From positions 731,001 to 795,000 of the forward strand of contig CAUEEP010000892.1 in NCBI GenBank assembly GCA_958450365.1: DNA of 64,000 nt, read 5' to 3'. Numbering within the stretch: position 1 is the first letter of the stretch; each line of letters starts with the position of its first letter. The notes beneath the pieces are model-generated. The model was not told where the DNA came from, did not search any database, and worked only from the letters and a program-made list of their open reading frames with translations. The translations under genes and the position numbers were made by a program. The DNA comes from Mesorhabditis belari. Its lineage: Eukaryota > Nematoda > Chromadorea > Rhabditida > Rhabditidae. Positions 47,993 to 58,763 of this stretch are shown piece after piece.

Positions 47993-49249
47993 TTCCGATC
48001 AAAATTGTTTGCTTGTGTTTAAATCTGAAAGTACTGTAGGAATAAACAAAGAGAAAATGATAAACGAAGATGATATTTTAAAGCTTTAAACAAAACTATC
48101 AAAATATTGTGATAGTGAAAGGATAAACAGCCGTAAATGCGCGGAATAGAACCGAGAATAACAGAAAAGAGAGAAAGCGAAAAAGAAACAACAAGAATTC
48201 GAATGAACCCGGATGCTATTTGATTTCAAAATACAGTGAAGCTTTTTAGCACAAGACAGAGACCACAAAATGATTTAAAAAACCAAATGTTAACAATTAA
48301 TATAAATATCTTTAGCAAATTTTAGTCTCAACAATTTTTGTAATGACTCATTGTGTAAACAGTGTGTAAAAACATCTGTAACCCAAATTTTGGTTGTAAT
48401 TTTAGAAAAGTCTGAACAATTTCTTGGCTTTTTAGAAAAAGTCGAGAAAAAGCTGTGTCTCCATCAATTTAAGATGCAATCTTAAAGAAGAAAATGCAAA
48501 ATTTGTAAAAATCTGCAAAATCTAAGATGCAACTTTTAAAAAAACCAAAAAAGCTTTTGCAAAATTGCGATTTTCTCTAAAGATCACTGTTTTTTATGAA
48601 TAAGTCATTTGTTTACGTGAAAAAACGAAAGAAAATCAGCATTTTTGAGCGTCATTGGCAACATTTTGCTCTTTTCACTGCTTTTGTTTGTTTTGTTATC
48701 ATTTGGCGATGAGTCAGGCGTCAGTCAGTCAGCCGAATTCAATCTTTTGTCTTCAAAAAGGGGCAGTCTTTGGAATGAATCCAATACGAAAAAGCAAAAA
48801 AGAGGTTCGTTTTAAGTTTGGTAAGAAATTGGTCGAATTCTCAGTTGCTAATGGCTTTTATTTTTTGTTAGGATAACTGTTAGTGGATGACTAACTCGTC
48901 TTATCTTTGCTTGGTTACAGATTATACTTCCGTTGATTCTTTAGAGTCAGTTATTGTTTATTTTTCTATTAGTTTTTTCTATCATTGTTCATTTTTTCTA
49001 TTTTGTTTTTCAAGCGCTTTTAACTGTAAAAAAGTGCAAATTTTAACTATTTACCGTTTAGGCGCTTATCCCAGCCAAAAAAGGAATCATTTTTGCGCGA
49101 TCTATAGGCTCAAAGCTTGGGAAATAATGAAAGTTATACCGAATAAACAGTAAATAGCTGAAATTTGCTTCTTCTATACTTAAAAATGTTTAAGGATAAG
49201 ATAAGAGCGTGAAAAGACAAACGTTCTTTGTGCGAACACAGCCACAAGT
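47993..49249. other. intergenic between divergent kinases, part 1
   Basis: AT-rich, no convincing exon on either strand. It should contain the promoter of the minus-strand kinase. Confidence 0.4.
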
Positions 49250-49255
49250 CTGTAC

Positions 49256-49495
49256 CCCATCTGACACACAGACTCTGTGCGCCATCTGACACACAGACTC
49301 TGTGAGCCATCTGACACACAGACTCTGTGCGCCATCTGACACACAGACTCTGTGAGCCATCTGACACACAGACTCTGTGAGCCATCTGACACACAGACTC
49401 TGTGCGCCATCTGACAGTCTGTGCGCCATCTGGCAGTCTGTGCGCCATCTGGCAGTCTGTGCGCCATCTGACAGCCTGTGCGCTAGCTGATACAC
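49256..49495. repeat. minisatellite, 25-bp and 19-bp units
   Basis: Six tandem units of 25 bases (CTGACACACAGACTCTGTG plus C/A and GCCAT) starting at 49261, followed by about four 19-base units that lack CACACAGACT-type sequence. The unit length is not a multiple of three and has no stop on the minus strand, so all three minus frames stay open; these open frames are not genes. Confidence 0.9.
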
Positions 49496-49499
49496 AGAC

Positions 49500-50702
49500 T
49501 CGAGCGTCCGGTTCAGTTACCCAACTTTAACGTCAATTACCCGTGTTTTACTGCTTATTTCACCACGGAATTTACTGAAATTTTAAGATAAGAAGATATA
49601 AGAAGATTCAAAATATAATAGATTCTTCATCTTTTTTGTCAATTTCTTTTAGATTTCATAGTTATCTAGAAGACTTCCAGAGTTGTCTAAAAATTTTTAG
49701 GAGGAAATTTAAAAGCACATACTCAAATAGAAGCGTATTCCAGAGGGGGAGAGAAAAATTAGAAGCGCATGTACTTCTATTAGAGTATTTATGGTAAGTA
49801 CCCTTTACTCAATTATAAACTTGGAAAAAACTTTCATGGCATAATATGGATTTGAATAGACGTTGAATATTAGTCAACTTTACAACAAGTGTTCTTGGCT
49901 GTTTCACCATAAAACTTTCTAAGATATTATTTGTAAAAAAGTTGAAGCTCTTCTCATTCAAAATATCAAAAAATTAGCAAAATTCAGGATAGAATCAAAA
50001 AACTTTGAGGCCTGGGAATTTTTCTTTTTATATTCCCCAATCTAATATATTGTCTAACCGGCATCGCAATGTAATTTTTTAAGAAATGTTAAGCTAGATA
50101 AAGTTGAATTTGAATACAAGCAAAAATGCTTCCAAGGAAAACCTTCATCTAACAAAACTTGCCTTGAAATCTGGTTTTGTCTAACCAGTAATTGGATCAA
50201 TTTCTTTAATTGTTGAGATCCATTGGAGAGATCATTTTTAAACTCTATCTTCATTGAACAAGCATTCAACAAGATTCACCCACCAAAGTTTACACCAGTT
50301 AAACAAAACCAGTTGATCATGAAGTGTAGCAATTTATAAAGAAAGCAAAACCTTTCATAAATTTTGAATTAGAATGCTGGCAGCACTTTGAGATCGTGCC
50401 TGGTGGTTTGACTATTAAAACAATTCTTTGTCGAGTGATTGTAAAAATAAGTAACAAAGGGGTCTTTCAAGAGCTGAGTAAACAATGTGATAAGACGCTC
50501 AGACAATAGCGATTGTTAGCCAAAAGAAATACGTGATAAAACCCACGGGATTAGTTGAGATTTTGCAATTTACAAGATGATGACTCAAAATTTGTTTTAA
50601 TTTCTTGCCAGAATCGGTAATCATATCACTTGTTTACATTGTGCTCTGATGTTTCTTTTAAATTTGCTTTTTCCCTTCTCCTGCATTAAAATTTCAGAAA
50701 CC
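49500..50702. other. intergenic between divergent kinases, part 2
   Basis: Probably holds the promoter of the plus-strand kinase. A minus-strand open stretch at 50054-50272 (for example QLKKLIQLLVRQNQISRQ) has protein-like composition but no start, partner exons or recognised family. Confidence 0.35.
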
Positions 50703-53700
50703 ATGTCACTTTCTAAACAAAAAAGTGTTGATGAAACAGATTTTGATGAAAGTTCACTCAAATTTCTGGGTAAAGGAACCTATGGAACTGTTTATCGAGT
50801 TGCGGTGGAACCCGGGAAGTCGTAATTTTGAGATATAAGAGTTTAAATCAAGATTTTCAGGGCGGTTTGCGTTAAATATCTGAAGCCAAGCAATGACAGC
50901 GATTTTGAGAGTCTTTTCGTGAAAGAATGTGCAATACTCAAAAAGCTTCAACATTTGAACATTATCCAGTATCATCACAAGATTCGGATTCCTGAGAAGA
51001 GGCGATATGGGATTGTGACCGAATATTGCGAGAGAGGAACTCTTCAGAATGGTAGGTTCTCTTCAGGATAGTTGGTTCTCTTCTTTCTCTTGTACAGCGT
51101 ACAGCATATATAGTTTTGCGTTTAATGCATCTTTTTGGCTTTCTAAGACAATACGTTAGCCTAAGCTGAAAAACAACAATTGATCATAAAATCTAAGCGT
51201 AATTTTACCTAGAATAGAAGAACCGTAACATTTTTAAAGATTTTGACAACCCTAGCCGAGCAGTACAATTGATTTTTCAAGGCTCATCGTCATATTAGAA
51301 TTGTTTTTGCCTCAGGCGTCACACAACAAGATGAAGTTGATTTTTTTTGATGATTTTGTCAATACGGAGTCATGCATGGGCCGGAGAGCGTAAAATCCAC
51401 GTATACATAAAAAACACACTTTTGAATTCCTCTATTTCACCAAAAATCTTTCTACTTTTTGTTTCTATAAATTTGTTTTGTTCTTTCAATGTTTTAGCCA
51501 CACTTTCAGTTTGCATTGTTGGATTGGTTGCTTCAAAAATCTTGAAAATATGGTTAATTTTTAAACAAGAAAATCCTCTTGTTGCTGCTTTCCCAGAACC
51601 GACTTTTTGGGGGTCTCTTTTATTTTCAAGATCCTAATATCAAAACAATTTTATAAAAACAAAAAGTAGAAAGATTTGTGGTGAAATAGAGGAATTCAAA
51701 AGTGTGTTTTTCATGTATACGTGAATTTTGAGCTCTCCAGCCCATGCATGACCCCGTATTCACAAAATCATCGAAAAAAATCAATTTTATTTTGTTGTGT
51801 GACGCTTGAGGCAAAACCATTTTTGATACCACGATAAGCCTTGAAAAATCAACAAGAAAATTTTTCAAGACTCAAACCGATGACTACTTTTGAATTGAAT
51901 GAAATTAGGGGAATTGAATGATTGAGCGTCGAGTTACAATTAAGTACAGTTAGTCGTTACAGTTAGAGTCAAAAACCGAGTTTCCATCATTGTGCGCCAC
52001 CCTGTACCTTTATCCTAAACCGTTTTAGTGATCATGAGCTCTTCAATCAGTTACACGATTTGGATGGTGGTCGATTGGAGTGAGGGTTTATTCCGGGCTT
52101 TGAAGTATCTTCAAGAAAATCACACAATCTTGCATCGAGATATCAAACCATCAAAGTGAGTAGATGAGTAGATGTTGGCTCATTGTACTGTGCTCTTTTA
52201 GCATTTTCATGACACACACTTTTATCCCGAAGATTGGCGACTTTGGTTCCACGAAGCTGTACGAGAAAACGACAATGAACTCTCGGCATACGGGAACTGA
52301 TCTCTACATGGCGCCTGAGACTTACATTGAGGATAAAGTAATTTTGAAACACAATTCAACACTTCTTTCTTTATTTTCAATTCAATTCAGAATTCTCCAA
52401 AGAGTGATGTCTACAGTTTATTCTTATGCATATGGGAAATGATAGAAAGAAGGTTTGGTAAAATGAAAAACATCTCAAAAAGCTCATTTAGAATAGTTTT
52501 TCTGCCTAAAGGAGCAACAATCAATACTTTTAATGTTCAAAAAGCTTTTCAATACAATGGAGAAAACAAGAATCGTGCCTATCGAGAAACCCGAATGTCC
52601 AACAAAACTTCAAGAAATGATTATCAGGTTGGATTTTTAGTTGTTAATAATTGTAGTAATACGGCTTAGTCAATACTGTGCAAAGTCAAGAAATCGTGTT
52701 TCTTTAGCGGTTGTTCGTTTGAGTACAAAATGCGTCCTTCGATTGCTCAAATCATTGATGGCTTTGTGCAATTGAAAAAGGTGAGTCAAGTAAAGCCTTG
52801 AAATTTGCTTTTTAACGTAACACTGATTCAAGTCAAGATATTAACAGAGTTGTAATATTATAGTTGAAGATTTGCTTTTTACGAGGGATTTTTTTACTAG
52901 GGAAGGTCGCCAACTTAAGGTGGAATTTCAGAACTTTTCTATTATCTTGTTCAGTTTTTCATGGGCTTTCCAAATCCGCTTTTAGTTTTTCCTAAAGCTG
53001 GCTTGTAAAAGCAAGAAATTTGGGAGTCGAACTCGTACCAAAAACTTTGTAACCGAGAGCACTACCTCTCGGCCAGACACATTTTTGGGAAACGCTGGAA
53101 GTCTTACAAAGGATAACTAAAACTTTAAAGCCAAACTTCTTGCCTTTGAAGCCATTTAGAAAAAAAAACTAAAAGCTAACTCGGAAAGTCCGTGAAAAAC
53201 TGAACAAGATAGGATAGGTCTCGTCTTCCACTTTAAGTTGGTGACCTTTCCTAGTTAGCAAAGCTTTTGTGTAAATAAAGTAAAGAAAGATTCCGGAGAG
53301 GAGATTGAACCCTCGACCTTTTTACTTTCCGGGCAGATGCTCTAACCACTGAGCCATGAGGTATCTGCTTGCCAGAGAAGAAAAAGGAAATACAAGGAAG
53401 AAGAAAAAGAAAGTAAGAGAAGGAAATATCCGCTTTGTTTAAAATTAAATTTATCCAATTCCAGGAAGAAGACATCAAAAGATTTGAATCACAACGACCA
53501 CGGGAAGATCCAAAACAAATGGAAATCGTTCGACCAATGGAGTTCGATGGAAGCATTGTGAAGAGAAAGAATTCAGATGATATATTTGGTTGGGACACTT
53601 TGCAAGTCTCAAACCCTTCGAACCACTTCAAAACTGAGACTATTAGTCAAATCAAAAAAACAGAATCCGAGAAAACAGTTTCCATGAAAGATCAAAAGCA

Positions 53701-54904
53701 AGAAGTTGGATTTATTCAAAAATTCGAGCTTATCTGCAAAAGTTTCACTGAAAAGTATGAAGCTTTATCCGATGACGCGAAAAAATATTTTGGAATGGTG
53801 ACGAATTTTGTTCAAAGCAATCTTGAGAAGAATGATTTGATCTTTCATGAATTTGTGCCAGCAATTCTGCCAATTGACAGAGATGATTCCCTGGAGAAGT
53901 TGTTAGAGAAACGATTGATTTATGAGTTCCATGCTCAATACCAGTTCTACTTGATGACTTTTGACCTTTTGGCTACGTTGAAACAGACATGGATCGGGTA
54001 TTTGGATCTCTTTGATGAACACGAAGATCTTCTAAAATGCCAGAAAGTGTTAAAAGATGGTCAAATGTGGAAAAAGGGTTTTCACTTCTACAATTATTTC
54101 CTTAATTCGACTAAAGAGCAATGGTTCCTCGTTAGAGTTGAAGATGAGAGGAGTTTATTTTTGGAGAAAAGTTTAGTGAAAGTACGGTGGTTTGATGGGG
54201 AATGGGTGAACAATCAAGAGAATAGGTATTGGAAATTTTGTATTCTGGAAGAAGATGGACTGCAAATGGAGTTTCGAAAAATCGAGGTTTTTGACTTAAA
54301 CACAATGATTACAAGAATAGAAAAAGAAATCACATTCAGAATGAATGACAACGAAAAGCAGATGAACAAGAAAATTAGTGAAATCAACGATGTGAAACCA
54401 CTTTTTGACTATTTTGACATCAAAAGATTACCAAAAGTTTCCCGTTTTTATCAGCCATTATGTGAAAAAGTGATCACAGATCAATTTGAGCCTTTACTAA
54501 TTCCATTGTTCGGTTGTTCAACACTTGCTGTGATTGATCAAGTTACGATCTTTACAATAATCTGTAAACTGATGTATCATTTACAAAAGAGATCAGTGAA
54601 TATGTGGAAACGGTTATCGGAAAAAGAAGACTACAAATGCAGAATCTATCGCCATCTCAATGATCTGGATTTTCAGAAAGCTTGCCGAAAAACAACTCTG
54701 AAATTTTGTCGTGTAAAAGTTCTTGGTGAGAAAGATCAGTACTTATTGAGTTTACCGAAAGATTTTCAAAAAGTCGAAACTTTACATTGTTTTGATGACA
54801 ATTTTAACATCATTAAACGAAAAGTTTCAAAAAGGATGATTGATTTTAAAAACCCATATATTGTCTCGGTTTTCGATTTTCTAAATTGGCTGTTAGAAAA
54901 GTAG
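50703..54904 (+). CDS. protein kinase with long novel C-terminal region (copy 1)
   Basis: Exons near 50703-50819, 50862-51051, 52029-52155, 52202-52337, 52391-52457, 52512-52626, 52708-52780 and 53465-54904. Kinase motifs are complete: LGKGTYGTVYRV, AVCVKYL (Lys), ECAILKKLQHLNIIQY, YLQENHTILHRDIKPSN, KIGDFGSTK, GTDLYMAPETY, KSDVYSLFLCIWEMIERR, and MRPSIAQIIDGF. The last exon encodes about 480 residues with no motif I recognise; it shares QWFLVRVEDERSLFLEK and LHCFDDNFN-type segments with the minus-strand paralogue. Around 52457-52512 the frame that matches the paralogue (PECPTKLQEMI) does not follow simply from the best splice sites, so one exon boundary is unresolved or the copy has a small indel. 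The kinase fold is reminiscent of eIF2-kinase and NEK-type domains, but I do not assign a family. Confidence 0.8.
51092..52005. mobile_element. Tc1-type insertion with a large inner palindrome
   Basis: Fills the intron between the kinase exons ending LQN and starting VIMSS. The right end CATTGTGCGCCACCCTGTA is Tc1-like. Inside, GCCTCAGGCGTCACACAACA (51312) mirrors TGTTGTGTGACGCTTGAGGC (about 51791), an inverted repeat of about 500 bases. The segment 51165-51280 is also present inverted at 19920-20050. Confidence 0.6.
52893..53262. mobile_element. inverted-end MITE carrying a tRNA-like core
   Basis: CTAGGGAAGGTCGCCAACTT and TCTTGTTCAGTTTTTCATGG at the left; TCCGTGAAAAACTGAACAAG and AAGTTGGTGACCTTTCCTAG at the right. 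The centre on the minus strand has GGCCGAGAGGTAGTGCTCTC and GAGTTCGACTCCC, like a Leu/Ser tRNA without a paired acceptor stem. Confidence 0.7.
53275..53430 (-). repeat. tRNA-derived SINE-like repeat, copy 2
   Basis: Minus strand: TGGCTCAGTGGTTAGAGCAT (A box) and GGTCGAGGGTTCAATCTCC (B box), followed by CTTTACTTTATTTAC tail. Shares head layout, the CGAGGGTTCAA box and the purine-rich flank with 11705-11850. It lies directly before the last kinase exon. Confidence 0.6.
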
Positions 54905-55119
54905 AAACATGGTGATTTGTCGCTGCCGTTTGTCGTTGTCAAAGTAAAACTTTGTCGCCTAATTTTACACCTTTAATAATTTTGTTCTTGGTTTTGCTTG
55001 AATAAAAACTTTGCCTTTTGGAAGTACATAATGTTTACAGTATTATATTGCAAAAAATGCTCAACAATCGCTTATTTCTCTGAAAAAGCTTCAACCTCTT
55101 CAAACTCTGGACCATCTTA

Positions 55120-55752
55120 TTAGGTTGGCAAGTTATAAACGATCGTTTTTTGGTAATGTGTTTTCTGAAAAGACGGCTTATCCAATCAAAAAACGGTTTG
55201 CTTGATTCAAAAGCCCTATCCTTAATCTACAAAATGACTTTTTGAATTTTTGAAAAATCTTTTATTTTAGAAGTTTTTCAGGCATTTTAATGTAAGAGTT
55301 CAAAATCCTGGTTTCTAGCATTCATGAGCTATTATATTTTTGAGTGATTGCATACTTTTTAAAATAAAACGCTTCATCGATTACATAGTTTCCCAAAATT
55401 TCAGAATAATCCAATCTTCGGAAGGTTGATTTTCAAATTAGGCTCAAAATGCGCTTTTGTGTTAATTTAATCCATTTTCGTTTGAATTTAAGCAAGATAA
55501 AAAAAAATGAAAGAGAACGGTTCGATCGATTGGATTTTTCTGAAATTTTGATTTTGATTTTTGAATTTTGAACTCTTACATTAAAATGCCTGAAAAACTT
55601 CTAAAATAAAAGATTTTTCAAAAATTCAAAAAAGTCATTTTGTAGATTAAGGATAGGGCTTTTGAATCAAGCAAACCGTTTTTTGATTGGATAAGCCGTT
55701 TTTTCAGAAAACACATTACCAAAAAACGATCGTTTATAGCTTGACAACCTAA
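55120..55752. mobile_element. mariner-type MITE, near-palindromic
   Basis: TTAGGTTGGCAAGTTATAAA at the left, TTTATAGCTTGACAACCTAA at the right; arms continue inward (CGATCGTTTTTTGGTAATGT and complement) for over 200 bases. Confidence 0.85.
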
Positions 55753-55753
55753 T

Positions 55754-56065
55754 ATGTCCCTAGGTTCCACTATCACTTGGGAGAAGTCAGTGCTGGAGCC
55801 AGCAAACGTAGTCGACTACCTGGGGTTAATAGTCGATGCAAAAGATTACACCTTTTCAATTCCCATAACTAAGAAGGAATTGCTGCGTATGTCCATTAAG
55901 GAATCTCCTAGTCCTAGGGAGATTGAGGTCCACAAAATGCAAAACCTCGGGGGAAAGTTGTCTTACTATGCGCAAGCTATCCCATGGCTGAGCCTCTTTC
56001 TGAGGCCAACTCAACCCGAAGTGGCGGCCCACATCAAAGAGGTTGACGCTTTTTCAAAGAAATAA
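55754..56065 (+). pseudogene. reverse-transcriptase fragment (DIRS/PAT-like?)
   Basis: About 100 residues: NVVDYLGLIVDAKDYTFSIP, then EVHKMQNLGGKLSYYAQAIP and WLSLFLRPTQPEV. The LGL.VD....FSIP..K followed by LGGKLS is the layout at the end of reverse-transcriptase domains in DIRS/PAT and related tyrosine-recombinase retroelements. The catalytic part would lie upstream, where the 55120-55752 MITE now ends. No RNase H or recombinase is seen downstream. Lineage assignment is tentative. Confidence 0.55.
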
Positions 56066-56655
56066 GCAATTGTTGAGCAGTTTTGCTTTGTTATATATAA
56101 TAAATACATCAAAAAATTACATTATACATCAAAAGAATCCTATTTTTTTTGCATAATATATACTTTACGAGAATCACAATGGACACTTTTCTCTTAATTA
56201 TGTAGTTTTCTAGAAGATGCTTTTAAAAAGAACTACCCTAATCTCGTAAACAACTAAATCAAGCCTCAAAATGAAATACTGATTGTCAAGGTCTTTACAT
56301 CACACTCGGAGAAAATTTCTCATTCGTGTTTACCTTTTTGACTGACTATGAGTTCTCATAATTCGTAAATTTCAGATCTTTCATCCGTCGTTCCATTTTT
56401 CAATACTATTCAATATGAAGTTCGGAAAGAACCGCCAGGATCACCAAAAGATAAGTCAATAGCCCAAAGAAATTTGTTGATAATTCTAGTTTTATTTAAA
56501 TTCATTTTCATCGCAATCAAAAGTCCAATTGTAATTTTTTTCAATCCGAAGCTTGCTAACTTAGAGAATGAAGTTCATGATTGTTTTTTCATATTCCTTC
56601 GGTCCTCTTTAACATTGTGCATTGGGATTCTCATAGAAAACTTGTGCCGGGCGAG
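56066..56655. other. spacer, no gene seen
   Basis: AT-rich; no retroelement domain, exon or RNA gene is recognisable between the reverse-transcriptase fragment and the pogo-like ORF. Confidence 0.35.
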
Positions 56656-56659
56656 AAAA

Positions 56660-57148
56660 CTATTGAAGCACCCAATACAATACACAATTAGCCACTTTGA
56701 GCATTGCGACAGCCTGGTTCGTGATGATTCGACAAGAGATGCGCTTCTTCTCAGCTCGTTGAGTTCGAATCCACTGCGCCAATAATAAATTCACTTCTGA
56801 TGACTTTAGATGCCGTCCACCACCATCCAACCGTTTTCGTTTCCCCTTTTCGGGCTGTTTGAGTGCTTCTTGCTTTCTCCAATCTTGAATTGATGATAGA
56901 GGCACTCCGAAACGTTCAGCTGCTCCTTTGTTCGAGTTCTTCTTCGCAAAAAAAATGATTTCCAGCTTTCTTTGCACATTAAAAGCTTGTCTCTTCTGTC
57001 CTTTTCGAGTCGGCACTTTATCAGTTTCAAAACTATCGTTCTTGTTCGCCTTGTCGCCGTCTTGTTTTTCAACGGAGATTGACTCTTCTTCAAAACTTAG
57101 GTTCGATCCTTGTTTGGAGGTATAACGACCACGAAATTCGGTCAAAAC
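56660..57148 (-). pseudogene. pogo/CENP-B-like DNA-binding ORF, split by hAT
   Basis: Minus strand encodes an acidic linker (LSFEEESISVEKQDGDKANK), then QAFNVQRKLEIIFFAKKNSN and AAERFGVPLSSIQDWRKQE (a pipsqueak-type helix-turn-helix), KGKRKRLDGGGRHLK and LLAQWIRTQRAEKKRISCR (start of a CENP-B-type domain), stopping at VLYWVLQ. The DDE part is missing. Upstream the frame is interrupted at 57148 by the hAT element; joined across the 8-bp duplication it continues about 17 codons (up to 58810) before a stop. Remnant of a Tigger/pogo transposon or a short domesticated DNA-binding gene. Confidence 0.7.
57141..57148. repeat. hAT target-site duplication, left
   Basis: GTCAAAAC, repeated exactly at 58756-58763. 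Confidence 0.9.
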
Positions 57149-57391
57149 TAGAGTGTGTCCCTTGCAGACAACGCGTTTTCTAAAAAGCGCGCGCCGAAGA
57201 TAAGCTACCGTAACCCTATGCTTTGCGTCAGCAAATTTTTCAAAATGCAAATGTACATTAAAATCTAGCGCTTTTTTTTCTGTTATTCTTTCCATAACTT
57301 TTTGTTTTTTTTTCTCTTTTTCAAACAGGTTCAATTGATAATTCCTACTATTTAGAGTACTGCGTAGAAAACCGTGTGATTGTGAGAGAAA

Positions 57392-58016
57392 ATGGATGTT
57401 TCTCCCAGTAATAGGGTAAATTCTAGTGCTAGTTGTCTTTACGCTTATAAATCATTTTCAGACTTCCGCAACCCCTTCGCGTAAACCTAAAATGCCCCCA
57501 CTAGCCTGGGATTTTATGTCAAAGTATGTAGATGTGAGCAGTAAAGAGACTCGAGCACAATACAATCTATGCCCCAGAAACGCAGTTGCAAACTATGCTA
57601 TTGGCGCCCTCTACGCCATGAAACATCATCTAAAAGTAGATTTACTTTATTTTTGCAAATCTTAAGCCAGTCAGAGCATCCGGTGGAGTGGACAGCGGCA
57701 GAAATTCACCGCGATAACACTTTCAGCAAAGTCACACGAATCTTCTCCGATTCTCGAAAAAGCAGATTGACAGCCGACTCTGGGCGATTGCTGTTCCTCG
57801 CTACGGCCCTTACAAATTCCGCTAGGTCTTACTTTACGCAGTTTAAGTTTAAAAAAAAAATTTAGCATTATCATCAAGAATTCCCCATCTATTTTGTACG
57901 AAGATAAGCAGTTAGCCCTAACGGAAATGGCCCTAGCGGGATGCTCATTGGAGGCTGAATCACTGTCTGAGGGAGAATCTAGTGATGAGGAAGATTTTAT
58001 ATCTATGGAATTATGA
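57392..58016 (+). CDS. hAT-encoded BED-like + dimerisation-like protein, core missing
   Basis: Exons about 57392-57415, 57462-57631, 57672-57822 and 57866-58016. Reads MDVSPSNR, TSATPSRKPKMPPLAWDFMS, KETRAQYNLCP, then MKHHLK joined to SEHPVEW: the W..F, C and H...H positions of a BED zinc finger are present, but the first cysteine of C..C is tyrosine. It continues FSKVTRIFSDSRKSRLTADS and GRLLFLATAL, like the R..L....LLFL end of hAT dimerisation domains, and finishes with an acidic tail (EGESSDEEDFISMEL). About 165 residues, against 500-700 for a full hAT transposase. It cannot transpose by itself; it may be a repressor-like product or simply a deletion derivative. Confidence 0.65.
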
Positions 58017-58308
58017 AGAAAGTTTACCTTGTTATAGTTGTTGATCTTTGTTAATTTGTTGCTAAATCATTGTTGTTCCTCCATTTCTTTTCTTCTTTAC
58101 TAAAAAAAAGCAAAATTAACCCCGGTATTTTGTTAAAATTACGGAAACTATACAAGAAAAAAAACGTCCTCGTAAAGCTGCCCCGTTGCTTGTTATTCTA
58201 GTCTTCTTGAAAGTCGACGAGCGTAAGAGAGTCCACATCAACAGCCGTAAAACAATTTTGTTTAATTTGTTTTTAAAAGTCTAAAGAGGAGCAAAAAAAT
58301 ACCTTAAA

Positions 58309-58400
58309 ATGGTCGTCCTCCGCATTTCTTGAAGTCGGACACCACGCGAAAGACTTGATTTTCGTCGCAGCCCATGTCAAAAGTTCGCTAAAACTTAAAA
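58309..58400 (-). CDS. possible small minus-strand exon in the hAT element
   Basis: Minus strand reads MGCDENQVFRVVSDFKKCGG RPF before a stop, after a TTTAG-like acceptor at about 58387. Too short to judge; no family recognised. Confidence 0.2.
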
Positions 58401-58755
58401 ATTTTTAAATGCTATGTAAAATTAAAGAAAACATATTTAAAACGGAAAAAGTTAAGAAATACTATTAAAAAATTATATTTACGAATTTATCAGGCCTATT
58501 GTCTACATCTGCACTAGAACTATTCAAAAACAAATTCCACGCCCTAAAAAACCTAAATCTTTAAATAAAACTATCCATTACTACATTTTAAGAAAATTTT
58601 GCACATTTTTTTTTGCGCGGCCTTTATAGCTTTGCTTAAAAAGGGCACCTTTTAGAAAGCGCGTTGTCGGAAGTTTGTCGGATCAATTGTCCGACAAAAA
58701 AGTTGTCAAGACAAATTTGTCTGACAAGTTGTCTGTCAACAAGGAGCACACTCTA

Positions 58756-58763
58756 GTCAAAAC
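58756..58763. repeat. hAT target-site duplication, right
   Basis: GTCAAAAC, identical to 57141-57148. Confidence 0.9.

Larger units (their letters stand above)
57149..58755. mobile_element. hAT-superfamily element with perfect 8-bp TSD
   Basis: Inverted ends TAGAGTGTGTCCCTTG (left) and CAAGGAGCACACTCTA (right, complement TAGAGTGTGCTCCTTG), flanked by GTCAAAAC on both sides. At 1607 bases it is short for a hAT. Both subterminal regions share ACAACGCG(T/C)TTTCTAAAA; the right end also has many TTGTC/GACAA repeats. Contains a three-exon gene with BED-like and hAT-dimerisation-like parts but no catalytic core. Confidence 0.9.

Noticed and set aside
49134..49495. Three overlapping minus-strand ORFs of about 100 residues
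   Set aside because: All are readings of the stop-free 25-bp and 19-bp tandem units.
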